The notes under the pieces are model-generated. The model was not told the DNA's origin, made no database searches, and was given only the letters and a program-made list of their open reading frames with translations. Below, piece after piece: positions 8,249 through 17,867 of a stretch of 64,000 nucleotides of DNA. This DNA is from Methanobacterium aggregans (GTDB taxonomy: Archaea > Methanobacteriota > Methanobacteria > Methanobacteriales > Methanobacteriaceae). The translations under genes were made by a program, and so were the position numbers. Where the stretch lies: the NCBI RefSeq assembly GCF_017874455.1, contig NZ_JAGGLN010000003.1, positions 62,001 to 126,000 on the forward strand, written 5' to 3'. Position 1 is the first letter of the stretch, and the number at the start of each line of letters is the position of its first letter.

Positions 8249-9181
8249 TTAATAGTAAACCTTAACAGCCTCTTCAATATCATTGTAAAGGCCTAAAGCT
8301 GCAAGAGCACCTATTTTACCTTCCCTACCTGTTACCTCAACGAACTGAACACCTGCTTCTTCCCCTATTTTTTCAGCTTCCTCTGCTGTTTTCATGGACT
8401 TTTTGGCAGATATTCCGTATTCCCTGATTTTTTCAGGAACCTTTATTCCATCCATGACCGCAATTGCTGTTTTATCAGACAAGGTACCCCTTTTAAGTAG
8501 ATCACAGACTTTTTCAACAATTTTAGGTCTGTCACCAGGCATCACTGCAAAAACCAGGGCTATTGCGACACAATTCTGGGTTTTATTGGGGTTGTGAGGG
8601 TAAAGCTGGCACGTCACGTGGTCCAGGTATTCATAACCCATTTTAGCCATTTCCATACCTATGTTGTTTGCAAGGGTCCATGTTGCTCCTTCTTCCTTGG
8701 TATCAGTGTCATCGATCCCTATAACAAGTTTCTGCATACGGGGGGTGACAACTGCTGCCCTTCCAACCTTGGAACCTCCACCAACATCGTATAGTTCAAC
8801 ACGTTTAACTCCCTTGGCCATTCCACGGCACATTGCAGCTCCAACTCCTGCACCTGCAAGTCCTGCATGAACAACCTTAACTTCGTCACCTTCAACAACA
8901 ACCTCTTCTATCCCTGCTGCTGAAAAACTTGGTTTGAGCTCCATATCTGCCTTGCCAACCTTCAGAAGGTATGTATGTTTATCTCCATCCCTTTTTGAGT
9001 CCAGAACCAGGTTGCTGGTTCTTTTGTACTGGTAGATCATCCACTGGGACCCTGAGATACAGGGGTGGTATTCAACAAGTTCCACCTGGTCTCCGTCGGC
9101 CATTGCAATGACTTTTTTATAGGGGGCTACCCAGGGGTCTTTAAATTTTTCTTTAAGGTCTTCTGGTTTTAGTATTTCCAT
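8249..9181 (-). CDS. Methanogenesis marker protein 11
   Basis: A 310-residue protein matching the methanogenesis marker protein 11 family, present in methanogens but of unproven function. The C-terminal half opens with VIGIDDTDTKEEGATWTLA, the IDDTDT motif shared with the tRNA(Ile2) agmatinyl-cytidine synthetase superfamily, and ends GREGKIGALAALGLY. The N-terminal half contains the glycine/alanine-rich HAGLAGAGVGAAMCRGMAKG stretch. AAGGAGAT six bases before the ATG supports the start. It is monocistronic as far as can be seen; the 357 bases upstream separate it from ribH on the same strand. Confidence 0.85.
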   Translation of the reverse strand: MEILKPEDLKEKFKDPWVAPYKKVIAMADGDQVELVEYHPCISGSQWMIYQYKRTSNLVLDSKRDGDKHTYLLKVGKADMELKPSFSAAGIEEVVVEGDEVKVVHAGLAGAGVGAAMCRGMAKGVKRVELYDVGGGSKVGRAAVVTPRMQKLVIGIDDTDTKEEGATWTLANNIGMEMAKMGYEYLDHVTCQLYPHNPNKTQNCVAIALVFAVMPGDRPKIVEKVCDLLKRGTLSDKTAIAVMDGIKVPEKIREYGISAKKSMKTAEEAEKIGEEAGVQFVEVTGREGKIGALAALGLYNDIEEAVKVYY

Positions 9182-9538
9182 TAAAATCTCCTTAAAACAT
9201 TGATTATGAGTTTCAATTTTATAATTTTCAGTTGTTTATAAACTTAAATTCATGATCTTCTTTAATCCTCATGAATTGATATTAAGTCTGTTCCACAAAC
9301 TTTTATTTTTATGGTCACAACTCATTGTTAAAAGTTTTAAAAATTTTTTTAAAAAAGAGGTATTGAAATATTTATTTAGCTAAGGCAGGTTTGGCCTTAA
9401 AAATCTTCATAAAAGCATATTATTTAAACTCAATATGGCCTAAAATCATCAGTTACATCTATTTAACGTGTTTTTGATTGATCGAATCGTTTATAATCAT
9501 TTAATTTTAGAATGAGTATTTAAAAAATATTAAAATGG
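9182..9538. other. 357-base AT-rich gap between ribH and marker protein 11
   Basis: No gene is seen. One short dyad, TAAGGC-7-GCCTTA at 9381-9399, lies in the middle. The gap should hold the ribH transcript end and the promoter of the marker protein 11 gene, both on the minus strand. Confidence 0.5.
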
Positions 9539-9949
9539 TTATTCAAGTCTTTCAACCATTTTAACAGCGGCCTCAACTGCACGTTTTGCATACTCAACGC
9601 GCTGGTGGGCTTCAAGTCTTGTCATACCTGGTCCAGATATTCCAAGGGCAACAGGTTTATCGTAGTCAAGGGCCAGGTCTGCTATTTTACGTGAAGCATG
9701 CTGGACAACGATTTCATCATGGCCTGTTGAACCTTCTATAACTGCTCCGATGGTTATGACGGCATCGATATCATCCTGTTTAAGGAGTTTTCTAACTGCA
9801 AGGGGCATGTCAAAAACACCAGGGACAGTTATCACCTCTGTTACTTCGGAATCAAGGAATTTAGCATGCTCTTTTGCTAGTTCTAACATCATATGAGTTA
9901 TGTCATAGTTAAATTCTGCTACTACTGCACCTATTCTAACTTTTACCAT
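9539..9949 (-). CDS. ribH: 6,7-dimethyl-8-ribityllumazine synthase
   Basis: RibH joins 5-amino-6-ribitylaminouracil with dihydroxybutanone phosphate to make lumazine, the penultimate step of riboflavin synthesis; in methanogens this also feeds FAD and FMN supply. The 136-residue length is normal for archaea. Family motifs seen are EFNYDIT, VPGVFDMPLAV, TIGAVIEGSTGHDEIV with the catalytic-region histidine, and the C-terminal EAHQRVEYAKRAVEAA. It follows the cysteine desulfurase and the 26-codon ORF on the minus strand with a 76-base gap. Confidence 0.93.
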   Translation of the reverse strand: MVKVRIGAVVAEFNYDITHMMLELAKEHAKFLDSEVTEVITVPGVFDMPLAVRKLLKQDDIDAVITIGAVIEGSTGHDEIVVQHASRKIADLALDYDKPVALGISGPGMTRLEAHQRVEYAKRAVEAAVKMVERLE

Positions 9950-10025
9950 TATTATTCCTCCAATTAGTTTTCTTGTGCCAATGCACTGATAATTTTTGAA
10001 TCATGAGTGTCCGATATTAAATGGC

Positions 10026-10106
10026 TTAAATAAGAGCAATGTATGATACTGTACTTAGAGCCATTATAAAAATTATAAATAGTGCTATAGCTTGTGCTTT
10101 TGTCAT
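10026..10106 (-). CDS. Possible 26-residue single-helix membrane peptide
   Basis: A short frame starting three bases after the cysteine desulfurase stop codon. Its Shine-Dalgarno sequence GGAGAT is formed by the last codons of that gene, six bases before the ATG, so translation is likely coupled. The product begins MTKAQAIALF and is hydrophobic nearly throughout, with 20 or more residues able to span a membrane (ALFIIFIMALSTVSYIALI). Placement and ribosome site argue for a real small protein; there is no homology evidence. Confidence 0.5.
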   Translation of the reverse strand: MTKAQAIALFIIFIMALSTVSYIALI

Positions 10107-10109
10107 ATT

Positions 10110-11318
10110 TTAATCTCCGAGAAATTTAGAAATTTCTTCAAGGGATTCAACGAATGTTTGAACCTCTTCCTTTGTGTTGTAGTAATGTACCGACGCCCTG
10201 ACACTTCCACCAAGTTCATATGCACCCACATGCCGTATGGCGGGAATTGCGCAGTGGTGGCCGCTCCTGACGCATATGTTTTTGAGTTCGTCAAGTATCT
10301 TGGCAACATCGTGTGCATTTACTCCATCTATATTAAAGGCCAATATACCATAAATATTTTCTGGACTTCCATAAACTATTGTGTTGTCTATGCTGCTGAC
10401 ACCTTCAAACATTAGGTCAGTTAATTTTCTGCTGTGCCTCTCTACTCTGTCCAACCCTATGTTTTCAATATACTTCACAGCTGCGCCCAACCCTATCACA
10501 CCTGCAATGTTCTGTGTTCCCCCTTCAAAACGTGCCGGAATCTCTTCAAGGGTAAAGGTGCCTTCTGTAACATCAATAACAGTTCCCCCGCCTAAATTAA
10601 GGGGTTGGAGTTCCTCTGCATGTTCGCTGCTGCAGTAGAGAAATCCTGTTCCAACAGGTCCTAACAATCCTTTATGTCCCGGGAATGAAACAAAATCTGC
10701 ACCAATATCCTTCACATCCAGATTCATGTGTCCTGCAGATTGGGCTGCATCAACCATGAAGAGAACTTCATTTTCAGAGGCCACCTCCCCAATTTCATGA
10801 ACAGGCTGCACTGAACCTATGGCATTTGAAACATGAGTGGTTGTTATGAGCCTGGTTGTCTTGTCAACTGCAGATTCAACATCTTCAGGGTGAACAATTC
10901 CATATTCATCAGCTTTCACTATTCTTACGTCCACACCCTTTTCCTTGAGCCGGAGCCATGGTAAGAAGTTTGAGTGGTGTTCTATATTTGGAAGAACCAC
11001 TGAATCTCCATTTTTGAAGGGAATTCCCCTTGCAACAAGGTTCACAGCTTCCGTGGTGTTCTTGGTGAAGAAAATTTCATTGGTTTTGGCATTTATGAAC
11101 TTGGCAATACGGGATCTTGCCTTTTCAAACTCATTGGTTGCTTTGACAGCTAATTTATAGGCACCCCTACCTGTATTAACGTTGTAGTTGTAGAAGTAGT
11201 CACACATCGCCTCAACAACAGGTTTTGGAGTGGGGGTTGTGCTTGCAGCATCTAAATAAATGAATTCTTCAAGTAAAGGAAAATCTGGCCTTATATCAAT
11301 TTCATCTCTTTCTTCCAT
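10110..11318 (-). CDS. sufS: Cysteine desulfurase, SufS/CsdA type
   Basis: A class V PLP-dependent aminotransferase-fold enzyme that takes sulfur from cysteine for Fe-S clusters or other sulfur transfer. With the ATG at 11318 it has 402 residues; GGAG lies eight bases before it, while the upstream in-frame ATG at 11351 has no good site. Motifs: YLDAAST near residue 21, HHSN at 114-117, the PLP lysine K216 in SFPGHKGLLGP, and the active-site loop cysteine C356 in RSGHHCAIP, as in SufS. No sufBC neighbours are in view. A tiny ORF is coupled to its 3' end. Confidence 0.92.
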   Translation of the reverse strand: MEERDEIDIRPDFPLLEEFIYLDAASTTPTPKPVVEAMCDYFYNYNVNTGRGAYKLAVKATNEFEKARSRIAKFINAKTNEIFFTKNTTEAVNLVARGIPFKNGDSVVLPNIEHHSNFLPWLRLKEKGVDVRIVKADEYGIVHPEDVESAVDKTTRLITTTHVSNAIGSVQPVHEIGEVASENEVLFMVDAAQSAGHMNLDVKDIGADFVSFPGHKGLLGPVGTGFLYCSSEHAEELQPLNLGGGTVIDVTEGTFTLEEIPARFEGGTQNIAGVIGLGAAVKYIENIGLDRVERHSRKLTDLMFEGVSSIDNTIVYGSPENIYGILAFNIDGVNAHDVAKILDELKNICVRSGHHCAIPAIRHVGAYELGGSVRASVHYYNTKEEVQTFVESLEEISKFLGD

Positions 11319-11591
11319 GGGTAAAACTCCATTACAATTATTGATCCACATGGATATGACCTGGGATCCATTGGTTATTCACTGATCTATCACTACCTAC
11401 TAACTAATATAACACGTGTTATAATATATTTTCTGTTCTCTCCCAATTCTTAATTATTATTAACAAAGTTAAAATAAATATTTAAAAAAATAAAATCCAC
11501 TGTTTTTGAGTTATTGTTAAATTATGAGTTAAATCGAAGAAAGAAATTATTTGAAATGGAAAAATAAATTATGAAAAAAAAATTAAAGGGT

Positions 11592-12581
11592 TTAAGCTTC
11601 TTCAAACTTCGCCCTAACCTCTGATGCCATTTCCATGGTGGAAGAACTACCACCCAGATCTCCTGTAACGATTTTTCCCTCGCTTAAAACATCTGTAAGT
11701 GCATTTTCAAGTTTTCTGGCTTCATCATTCTCTCCAAGGTATTCAAGCATCATAACTGCAGACAGTATCATTGCAGAAGGGTTTGCAATACCTTTACCTG
11801 CAATATCCGGAGCAGAACCATGTACAGGCTCAAAAAGCCCCTGAGTATCCCCTATGTTGGCGGATGGAATTAATCCTAATCCTCCTACAAGTCCTGCTCC
11901 CTCATCAGAGAGTATGTCCCCATAAAGGTTGGTTGTTACCACAACATCGAAGTGAAGGGGCATGGTCAGGAGGTACATGGCAGTTGCATCAACGTAGAAG
12001 TCTTCAGATTCCAAATCACCGTACTCCTCAGCAACACTGTAGAAGGTTTCCTTGAAAATCCCATCTGTCTTTTTAAGCACGTTAGCCTTGTGAACACCCG
12101 TAACCCTGTTTCTATTAGTATTTTTAGCGTACTCAAATGCAAATCTGCATATCCTCTCGGAAGCCCTTCTCGTTATGACCCTAACTGCTGTTGCACCATC
12201 ATCCGTGTACTCTTCACGTCCAATATACAGTCCCTCTGTGTTCTCCCTCACGATTACAAAGTCCACATCCTCAAAGAGACATTTGGTTCCTTTGTATGAT
12301 TTTACAGGCCGGATGTTGGCGTAAAGTTCCAGTTCCCTTCTAAGCTTCACTATGACATCTGCTGCAGATTCTCCAGCCGCACCAAAAAGGCATGCTTGTG
12401 AAGCCTTTACTATATCTATTGTTTCTTCTGGAAGGGCAACCCCTGTTTTTTCCTTCTCTTCATCCCCTGCATCAGCAAAGGTGTAATTAAATTCAATGTC
12501 TGAAGCCTCGAGTACGTGTAAGGCGGCTTCCATAACCTCTTTTCCTATCCCATCACCAGGTATAACAGCTATTTTGTACAT
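11592..12581 (-). CDS. leuB: 3-isopropylmalate / homoisocitrate-type dehydrogenase
   Basis: A 329-residue NAD(P)-dependent beta-decarboxylating dehydrogenase. Motifs include the N-terminal IPGDGIGKEV, LRRELELYANIRP for substrate binding, VIVRENTEGLY, VTTNLYGDILSDEGAGLVGGLGL for metal binding, and EPVHGSAPDIAGKGIANP. It lies 110 bases downstream of leuD and with leuC forms a same-strand set, which favours leucine synthesis. Methanogens also use close paralogues in the 2-oxosuberate branch for coenzyme B (AksF), and sequence reading alone cannot fully exclude that. Confidence 0.88.
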   Translation of the reverse strand: MYKIAVIPGDGIGKEVMEAALHVLEASDIEFNYTFADAGDEEKEKTGVALPEETIDIVKASQACLFGAAGESAADVIVKLRRELELYANIRPVKSYKGTKCLFEDVDFVIVRENTEGLYIGREEYTDDGATAVRVITRRASERICRFAFEYAKNTNRNRVTGVHKANVLKKTDGIFKETFYSVAEEYGDLESEDFYVDATAMYLLTMPLHFDVVVTTNLYGDILSDEGAGLVGGLGLIPSANIGDTQGLFEPVHGSAPDIAGKGIANPSAMILSAVMMLEYLGENDEARKLENALTDVLSEGKIVTGDLGGSSSTMEMASEVRAKFEEA

Positions 12582-12691
12582 TAAAACACCATTTTAAGTC
12601 CTATTTTCATTTTAAATGTAATTAATATCTTAATTTTAATTTAATCTTCTTTTTATTCTATGATATTCTTTAAATCGGTTTTCTTTAGGTA

Positions 12692-13186
12692 TTATTTAAT
12701 GTTTGAAATGTTCTCCCTGAGGTAAGGGATCAAACCGCCCTTGTTGAGAATTTCAAGCATGAAATCAGGCAAACCCTTAACTTCGAACTCTTCTGAAGTG
12801 TTCAGGTCCTTCAGCATTCCTTTATCCATATCTATATCCACTTCATCTCCCTCAGAAACCTTTTTTGAAATATCTTTGGCTTCCAAGAGGGGAAGTCCCA
12901 CGTTTATTGCGTTTCTGTAGAATATTCTTGCGAATGACTCTGCAATCACAACGGAGATTCCTGCTCCCTTGAGTGCAACAGGTGCATGTTCCCTTGAGGA
13001 ACCGCATCCGAAGTTTTTACCAGCCACTATTACGTCACCTTTACTGACCTTATTTGGGAATTCAGGGTCTAAACCTTCCATGGCATGTTCTGCAAGTTCT
13101 GCTTCACCCCTGAGAACTAGGTACCTACCTGGAATGATTATATCCGTATCAATGTCGTCACCAAATTTCCAGACTTTTCCTTTCAT
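12692..13186 (-). CDS. leuD: 3-isopropylmalate dehydratase small subunit (aconitase-like)
   Basis: The swivel-domain subunit of the isopropylmalate isomerase, 164 residues. It shows DIDTDIIIPGRYLVLRG, GKNFGCGSSREHAP and ESFARIFYRNAINVGLP, all canonical. The specificity loop after the tyrosine reads YLVL; homoaconitase small subunits of methanogens are reported to have YLRT there, so the isopropylmalate role fits better. It follows leuC by 124 bases on the same strand and should form an alpha2-beta2 enzyme with it. Confidence 0.9.
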   Translation of the reverse strand: MKGKVWKFGDDIDTDIIIPGRYLVLRGEAELAEHAMEGLDPEFPNKVSKGDVIVAGKNFGCGSSREHAPVALKGAGISVVIAESFARIFYRNAINVGLPLLEAKDISKKVSEGDEVDIDMDKGMLKDLNTSEEFEVKGLPDFMLEILNKGGLIPYLRENISNIK

Positions 13187-13310
13187 TTTAACACCTTTTA
13201 AATTCTTATATTTATTAAATCATGAACTTGTGATGATTTTAGTTTTATTATCCCTTTTTACACCATAAAACATACTTAGATATTTATCAATGCTCAAAAA
13301 ATGTTTTAAA

Positions 13311-14567
13311 TCATAACTCCCTTGGATCTGAGATTTTTCCTGTGATTGCAGATGCTGCTGCAACTGCTGCTGAGCTCAGGTAAACCTCTGCATCTGGACT
13401 TCCCTGTCTTCCCTTAAAGTTCCTGTTTGAAGTTGAAAGGCTCACTTCACCTGGACCCACGAGTCCAACATGACCTCCTAGGCACGGTCCGCAGCATGGA
13501 TTACATACAAGGGCCCCAGCATCAACGAAGGTTCTGAGAAGCCCTTCATCCATTGCTTTGGTGTAAACTTCCCTTGAAGCAGGTATAACAAGCATTCTTA
13601 TGCTGTCTGAAACCCTTTGGCCCTTGAGGATCTTTGCAGCTGTCCTGAGGTCGCTGAGTCTTCCGTTTGTACATGAACCCAAGAAAACCTGATCTATACT
13701 GGTTCCTTCAACCTCTGAAACTGGTTTAACATTGTCAACGTGGTGTGGACATGCTATCTGAGGTTCAAGGTTGTTAACATCTATGTCCATAATTTCAAGT
13801 GAATCTGCATCTTCATCAGTCTTCATTACCTCATAGGATTTGGTGGTTCTTCCCTTTAGATAGTCAAAGGTTTTTTGGTCCGGTTCAACGAGTCCTGTTT
13901 TTCCTCCCATTTCAATTGCCATGTTACAAAGGACCATTCTATCAGATACGGATAAATTCCTGGTTGTTTCTCCTCCAAATTCGCATGCTTTGTAGGTTGC
14001 ACCATCTGCACCTATCTTTCCAATTATGTTCAGGACAACATCCTTGGCGTAGACGTTTTCGGCCAGATTTCCGGTTATGTTGAATTTTATGGTTTCAGGG
14101 ACTTTGAACCATAGTTTTCCTGTTGCAAAAACCATTGCCATGTCCGTTGATCCTATACCTGTTGAAAATGCTCCTAATGCGCCGTGTGTGCAGGTGTGTG
14201 AGTCTGTACCAACCACAACTTCTCCTGGAACTATGTGTCCCATTTCAGGCAGTACCTGGTGGCACACACCTTCCCTTACATCGTAGAAGTTGTTTATATT
14301 CTGTTCCTCCACGAATTTTCGCATCTCAATGTGGTTCTGGGCTGCCTCAATTGAGTCTGCTGGAACCTGATGGTCGAATACAACCACGATCTTCTCAGGA
14401 TCCCATACATCGTCTACTCCAATCTTCTCGAATGATTCCACAGACATTGGACCTGTTAAATCATGAGTCATTGCAACGTCTATATTTGCCATTACTATTT
14501 CTCCTGCCCCTGATTCCTTTTTACCAGCGGCTTTTGCAAGTATTTTCTCTGCCATTGTCATGGACAT
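13311..14567 (-). CDS. leuC: 3-isopropylmalate dehydratase large subunit, 4Fe-4S
   Basis: The 418-residue Fe-S subunit of isopropylmalate isomerase in leucine synthesis. Motifs are DHQVPADS, GTDSHTCTHGALGAFSTGIGSTD, GSCTNGR and CNPCCGPCLGG; cysteines in the last two and in SHTC/GSC bind the 4Fe-4S cluster. The ATG at 14567 has GGAGG seven to eight bases upstream. Archaeal-type length is about 418-424. It heads the leuC-leuD-leuB set; a homoaconitase role is the alternative for this family in methanogens. Confidence 0.9.
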   Translation of the reverse strand: MSMTMAEKILAKAAGKKESGAGEIVMANIDVAMTHDLTGPMSVESFEKIGVDDVWDPEKIVVVFDHQVPADSIEAAQNHIEMRKFVEEQNINNFYDVREGVCHQVLPEMGHIVPGEVVVGTDSHTCTHGALGAFSTGIGSTDMAMVFATGKLWFKVPETIKFNITGNLAENVYAKDVVLNIIGKIGADGATYKACEFGGETTRNLSVSDRMVLCNMAIEMGGKTGLVEPDQKTFDYLKGRTTKSYEVMKTDEDADSLEIMDIDVNNLEPQIACPHHVDNVKPVSEVEGTSIDQVFLGSCTNGRLSDLRTAAKILKGQRVSDSIRMLVIPASREVYTKAMDEGLLRTFVDAGALVCNPCCGPCLGGHVGLVGPGEVSLSTSNRNFKGRQGSPDAEVYLSSAAVAAASAITGKISDPREL

Positions 14568-14740
14568 TGTTATTCCCTCCTTTTTATGGAATTAAAATGG
14601 TTTTAATATTGAATTTAAAGCTTACGGGCTTGAAACATTTTATTGACTATTTTAAATATTATATTGTATTTAAATGATTTTTAGTGGACAAATTATATTT
14701 TAAACTAATAATATTGAATGGATAGTGCATAGTTATCTCA

Positions 14741-15163
14741 TCATCCATGAATGGTGATTTTATTAACAATTTTAATAAAGCTATCAACTTCTTCCGGATT
14801 TAAAATCTTTAATATCTTTTTAATTGTATTTTTATGAACCTGTTTATGCATTTTCATTATATCCTTACCTTTAAGAGTCAGTTGAAGGAAATAAAAACGT
14901 TTATCAGATTCAGATTGGATTTTACTTATAATTCCCAATTTTATCAGCTGATTGATGGCTATTGAAACAGTTGATTTTTTAACATCGAGTTTTTTTGATA
15001 GTTCAGAAACGCTTATTCCCTCATTTTTATCGATTAATTCAATGTAATACAATTGTCGCAACGTATATTCTTTTAAATCCCCCGTAAGAAGCTGTGTTTG
15101 GAATTTTCTCATTAGTCCGCTCAATTTATCCATTGATTCTACAAGCTCAAGCTCTTGATTCAT
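14741..15163 (-). CDS. MarR-family transcriptional regulator
   Basis: A 140-residue winged-helix regulator. The helix-turn-helix region is GISVSELSKKLDVKKSTVSIAINQLIKLGII at about residues 52-82, followed by the wing with KFYFLQ-like SDKRFYFLQLTLKGKDI. N- and C-terminal helices would form the usual dimer. It is divergent from the RPA gene, with 285 bases between starts, and a TAGTT-6-AACTA dyad stands about 20-40 bases before its start, which may be its own operator. The ligand and targets are unknown. Confidence 0.88.
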   Translation of the reverse strand: MNQELELVESMDKLSGLMRKFQTQLLTGDLKEYTLRQLYYIELIDKNEGISVSELSKKLDVKKSTVSIAINQLIKLGIISKIQSESDKRFYFLQLTLKGKDIMKMHKQVHKNTIKKILKILNPEEVDSFIKIVNKITIHG

Positions 15164-15183
15164 TTTGTCACTCCACTGAATAT

Positions 15184-15205
15184 ATAGTTTTATCTAACTA
15201 ACTAT
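15184..15205. promoter_or_regulatory. Dyad upstream of MarR-family gene, possible operator
   Basis: TAGTT (15185-15189) and AACTA (15196-15200) form a dyad with a 6-base spacer; the nested ATAGTT and AACTAT give a second pairing with a 10-base spacer. It lies 20-40 bases before the MarR start. MarR proteins usually bind such dyads in their own promoters. Confidence 0.35.
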
Positions 15206-15448
15206 TATAAAAATATTGCCCATGGGATCAAAGGAGAGATCATAAATCTTGCAAAAAACCACCTATCATTTTATTGAACATGGAAAACAATTAGATATGA
15301 ATCGTGTCACACATTCAAGTGACTAAATTTATATAGTAATAAAAATATTATAATTATTAATACAATATGGGCTGCATTAGTTCTCAAATGCACTCAGTAG
15401 TATTTTAAATATGGTTGACAGAAGTATATTTTAAGTGAGGGACCCCAA

Positions 15449-17827
15449 ATGAGCGGCGAAGTTAACGATGAAATAATGAAGGAATACGAAAGAATTAAGG
15501 ATGAAATCTCATATGAAGACTTCCTGAAGAAAATGGAAGAGCGGAAGAAGGAATATGAGGACGTAAGTTTCATGAGTGACCTCGATATAGCCAGAACAAT
15601 AACTGGTGAATACATAGATGAGGAGAATAAGGCCCTATCTGATAGTGAGCCTAAAAAAATATCCCAACTGATTTCAGGGCAGGATAACGTCTGTGTCATT
15701 GGACGTATAATGCACGTATCAAACGTTAAAAAGTTCACAAGCCGAAAGGGTAAGGCAGGAAAACTTGCAAACATCATCATAGCCGACGAAACTGGGGAAA
15801 TAAGGGTAGTACTCTGGACTGAAAATGTTAAATTCTTGGAAAAAGTTCAGGAAGGAGACGTGGTAAAATTGAACCGCGTTGAAGTTAAACAGGGCTTCCG
15901 GAATGATGAGATCCAAACCAGCATGAATTCAAAACTTGAAAAAATTCCAGATGAAGGTTTTGAAGCGTTTCCCAAGTACGATAAGAGCATAACTAATCTG
16001 GCAGATGTGAAGGGAGATAAAACTGTCAACGTAATAGCCAGGATCATCAGGGTTCCCAGGATAAACACCTTCGACAGGAACGGTAAGGAGGGAAAAGTTT
16101 TATCACTGGAAATACAGGATAATACCGGTCAAATGCCATTAACCCTCTGGAACAAGGATACGGACCTTGTTGAAGAGCTCAAACTCAAAGAAGGAGATTC
16201 AATTAAGGTGCTCGGGGCTCAGAGCCGTGTAAGAAATGGAGAAATTTCATTAAGCCATTCCTGGCTTGGAAGAATAATCAAGGGAGAGTTTGATGTTCCA
16301 GAGTACAGTGAAGATATCCTGAAAATAGGGGATGCCCATGAGATGAAGAACGTCACTGTGATAGGTGTTGTATGCAAAAATTACGACAAAATAACCTTTG
16401 AGAGAAATGACGGCACTAAAGGGCAGGTCAAATCCATTGAAATGCAGGATGAAACTGGAAGTATTAAGGTCACACTTTGGAACGATGACGCAGATATGAA
16501 ACTGGAAAAGGGATCCATAATTAAGATAACCGGTGGAAACATTGAATTTGATGAATATTCCGGTACAGATTACAGGATAAACACCAACTGGAACACTAAA
16601 ATCACTGAAGATCCTGAAATAGATGATAAACTTAAGGAAACCCTTCAAAAATGTGGAGATTATATTAAACCGGTTGAAATAGCAACTTTAAATGAGATGG
16701 ATGATGAAGGGGACGAAATTGACATAATTGGAAGAATTGTGAGCGTTCAGGACCCCAGTGAATTCCAGAGAACCGATGGAACATCTGGAACCGTGAGAAC
16801 TGTTGAAATAGGTGACATTACTGGTGTTGTAAGAACTTCTTTCTGGGACGAAAAGGCTGAAAAATCTTTAACCCCCGGAGATGCAGTAAAGATCGAAAAT
16901 GCCAGAACCAGGTTCGGAAATTACAACATGGAACTCAGTGTTGGAAGAACTTCCAGATTGTTGAATCCAAGTGACGAAGAAATCAAAAATCTTCCGTCTC
17001 TAAGTGAAATAGAGGAAAAAATCTACAAAACAAAACATATAGACGAATTAGAAGAAGGAGATCAGAACATAAGGTTGCTTGGAAGAATATTGAATGTTTA
17101 CGAACCAAACCAGTTCCAGAGAAGTGATGGAACCCAGGGAATAGTTCGGACAGTTGAAATAGCCGATGGTACTGGAACAGTTAGATCATCATTCTGGGAT
17201 GAAAAAGCAAACCTGCCCCTGAACAATGGTGACACAATCAAAATCGAAAATCCAAGGGTTAACTACAGAGATGGTAGTATAGAAATCAGTATAAGTAGAA
17301 ATACAGTTGTTACAAAACCTAAAGAAGATGAAACTGAAAAGTTACCATCTTTAGATGAAATTCAGGACATGATCTATAAAAACCGGAAGATCGAAGATGT
17401 GGAAGAGGAAGATAAAAATATCAAAGTAACCGGGCAGATTGTAGAAGCCTATGGAAATAAAATACTCTATGAAATGTGTCCAAACTGTAACAAAAGAATT
17501 AGTTTCTCTGACAACGCGTACATATGCGATATATGTGGAGAGGAAATAGAAGAACCCAACTACCTCATGATAATATCCTGTGTTATGGAAGATGAAACAG
17601 GGACTATGAGGGCCACTTTCTTCAGAAAAGCCGCTGAAGAATTCATTGGAATGACTACCGATGAAGTTAGAGATGTTATAGCAAAAACTGGAGATGAAGG
17701 TTCCTTAGAGGATAAAGTCGCAGATATGGTAGGTCAAGAGATCGCCATAATTGCAGATGCAAGTTACGATGAATACAACGAAGAAATAAGGCTCAACGCC
17801 AAAAAAGTGGTTTCTTTAAAGGTTTAA
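15449..17827 (+). CDS. Replication protein A, single-chain, six OB folds with zinc finger
   Basis: The single-stranded DNA binding protein for replication, repair and recombination. The 792 residues contain five OB folds starting near residues 71, 181, 291, 410 and 529 and a sixth near 647 interrupted by a zinc finger (CPNC and CDIC, about 676-694). Each fold has the GRI entry strand and the D-x-TG-x-(I/V)-x-x-(T/S)-x-W strand. Folds four and five are close copies (FQRTDGT/FQRSDGT, SFWDEKA in both). The start has GTGAGGG upstream. radA follows on the same strand after 138 bases. Confidence 0.93.
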   Translation: MSGEVNDEIMKEYERIKDEISYEDFLKKMEERKKEYEDVSFMSDLDIARTITGEYIDEENKALSDSEPKKISQLISGQDNVCVIGRIMHVSNVKKFTSRKGKAGKLANIIIADETGEIRVVLWTENVKFLEKVQEGDVVKLNRVEVKQGFRNDEIQTSMNSKLEKIPDEGFEAFPKYDKSITNLADVKGDKTVNVIARIIRVPRINTFDRNGKEGKVLSLEIQDNTGQMPLTLWNKDTDLVEELKLKEGDSIKVLGAQSRVRNGEISLSHSWLGRIIKGEFDVPEYSEDILKIGDAHEMKNVTVIGVVCKNYDKITFERNDGTKGQVKSIEMQDETGSIKVTLWNDDADMKLEKGSIIKITGGNIEFDEYSGTDYRINTNWNTKITEDPEIDDKLKETLQKCGDYIKPVEIATLNEMDDEGDEIDIIGRIVSVQDPSEFQRTDGTSGTVRTVEIGDITGVVRTSFWDEKAEKSLTPGDAVKIENARTRFGNYNMELSVGRTSRLLNPSDEEIKNLPSLSEIEEKIYKTKHIDELEEGDQNIRLLGRILNVYEPNQFQRSDGTQGIVRTVEIADGTGTVRSSFWDEKANLPLNNGDTIKIENPRVNYRDGSIEISISRNTVVTKPKEDETEKLPSLDEIQDMIYKNRKIEDVEEEDKNIKVTGQIVEAYGNKILYEMCPNCNKRISFSDNAYICDICGEEIEEPNYLMIISCVMEDETGTMRATFFRKAAEEFIGMTTDEVRDVIAKTGDEGSLEDKVADMVGQEIAIIADASYDEYNEEIRLNAKKVVSLKV

Positions 17828-17867
17828 TTCATTGAACAAACCTCTAATCATTCAATAAAATAGATTC

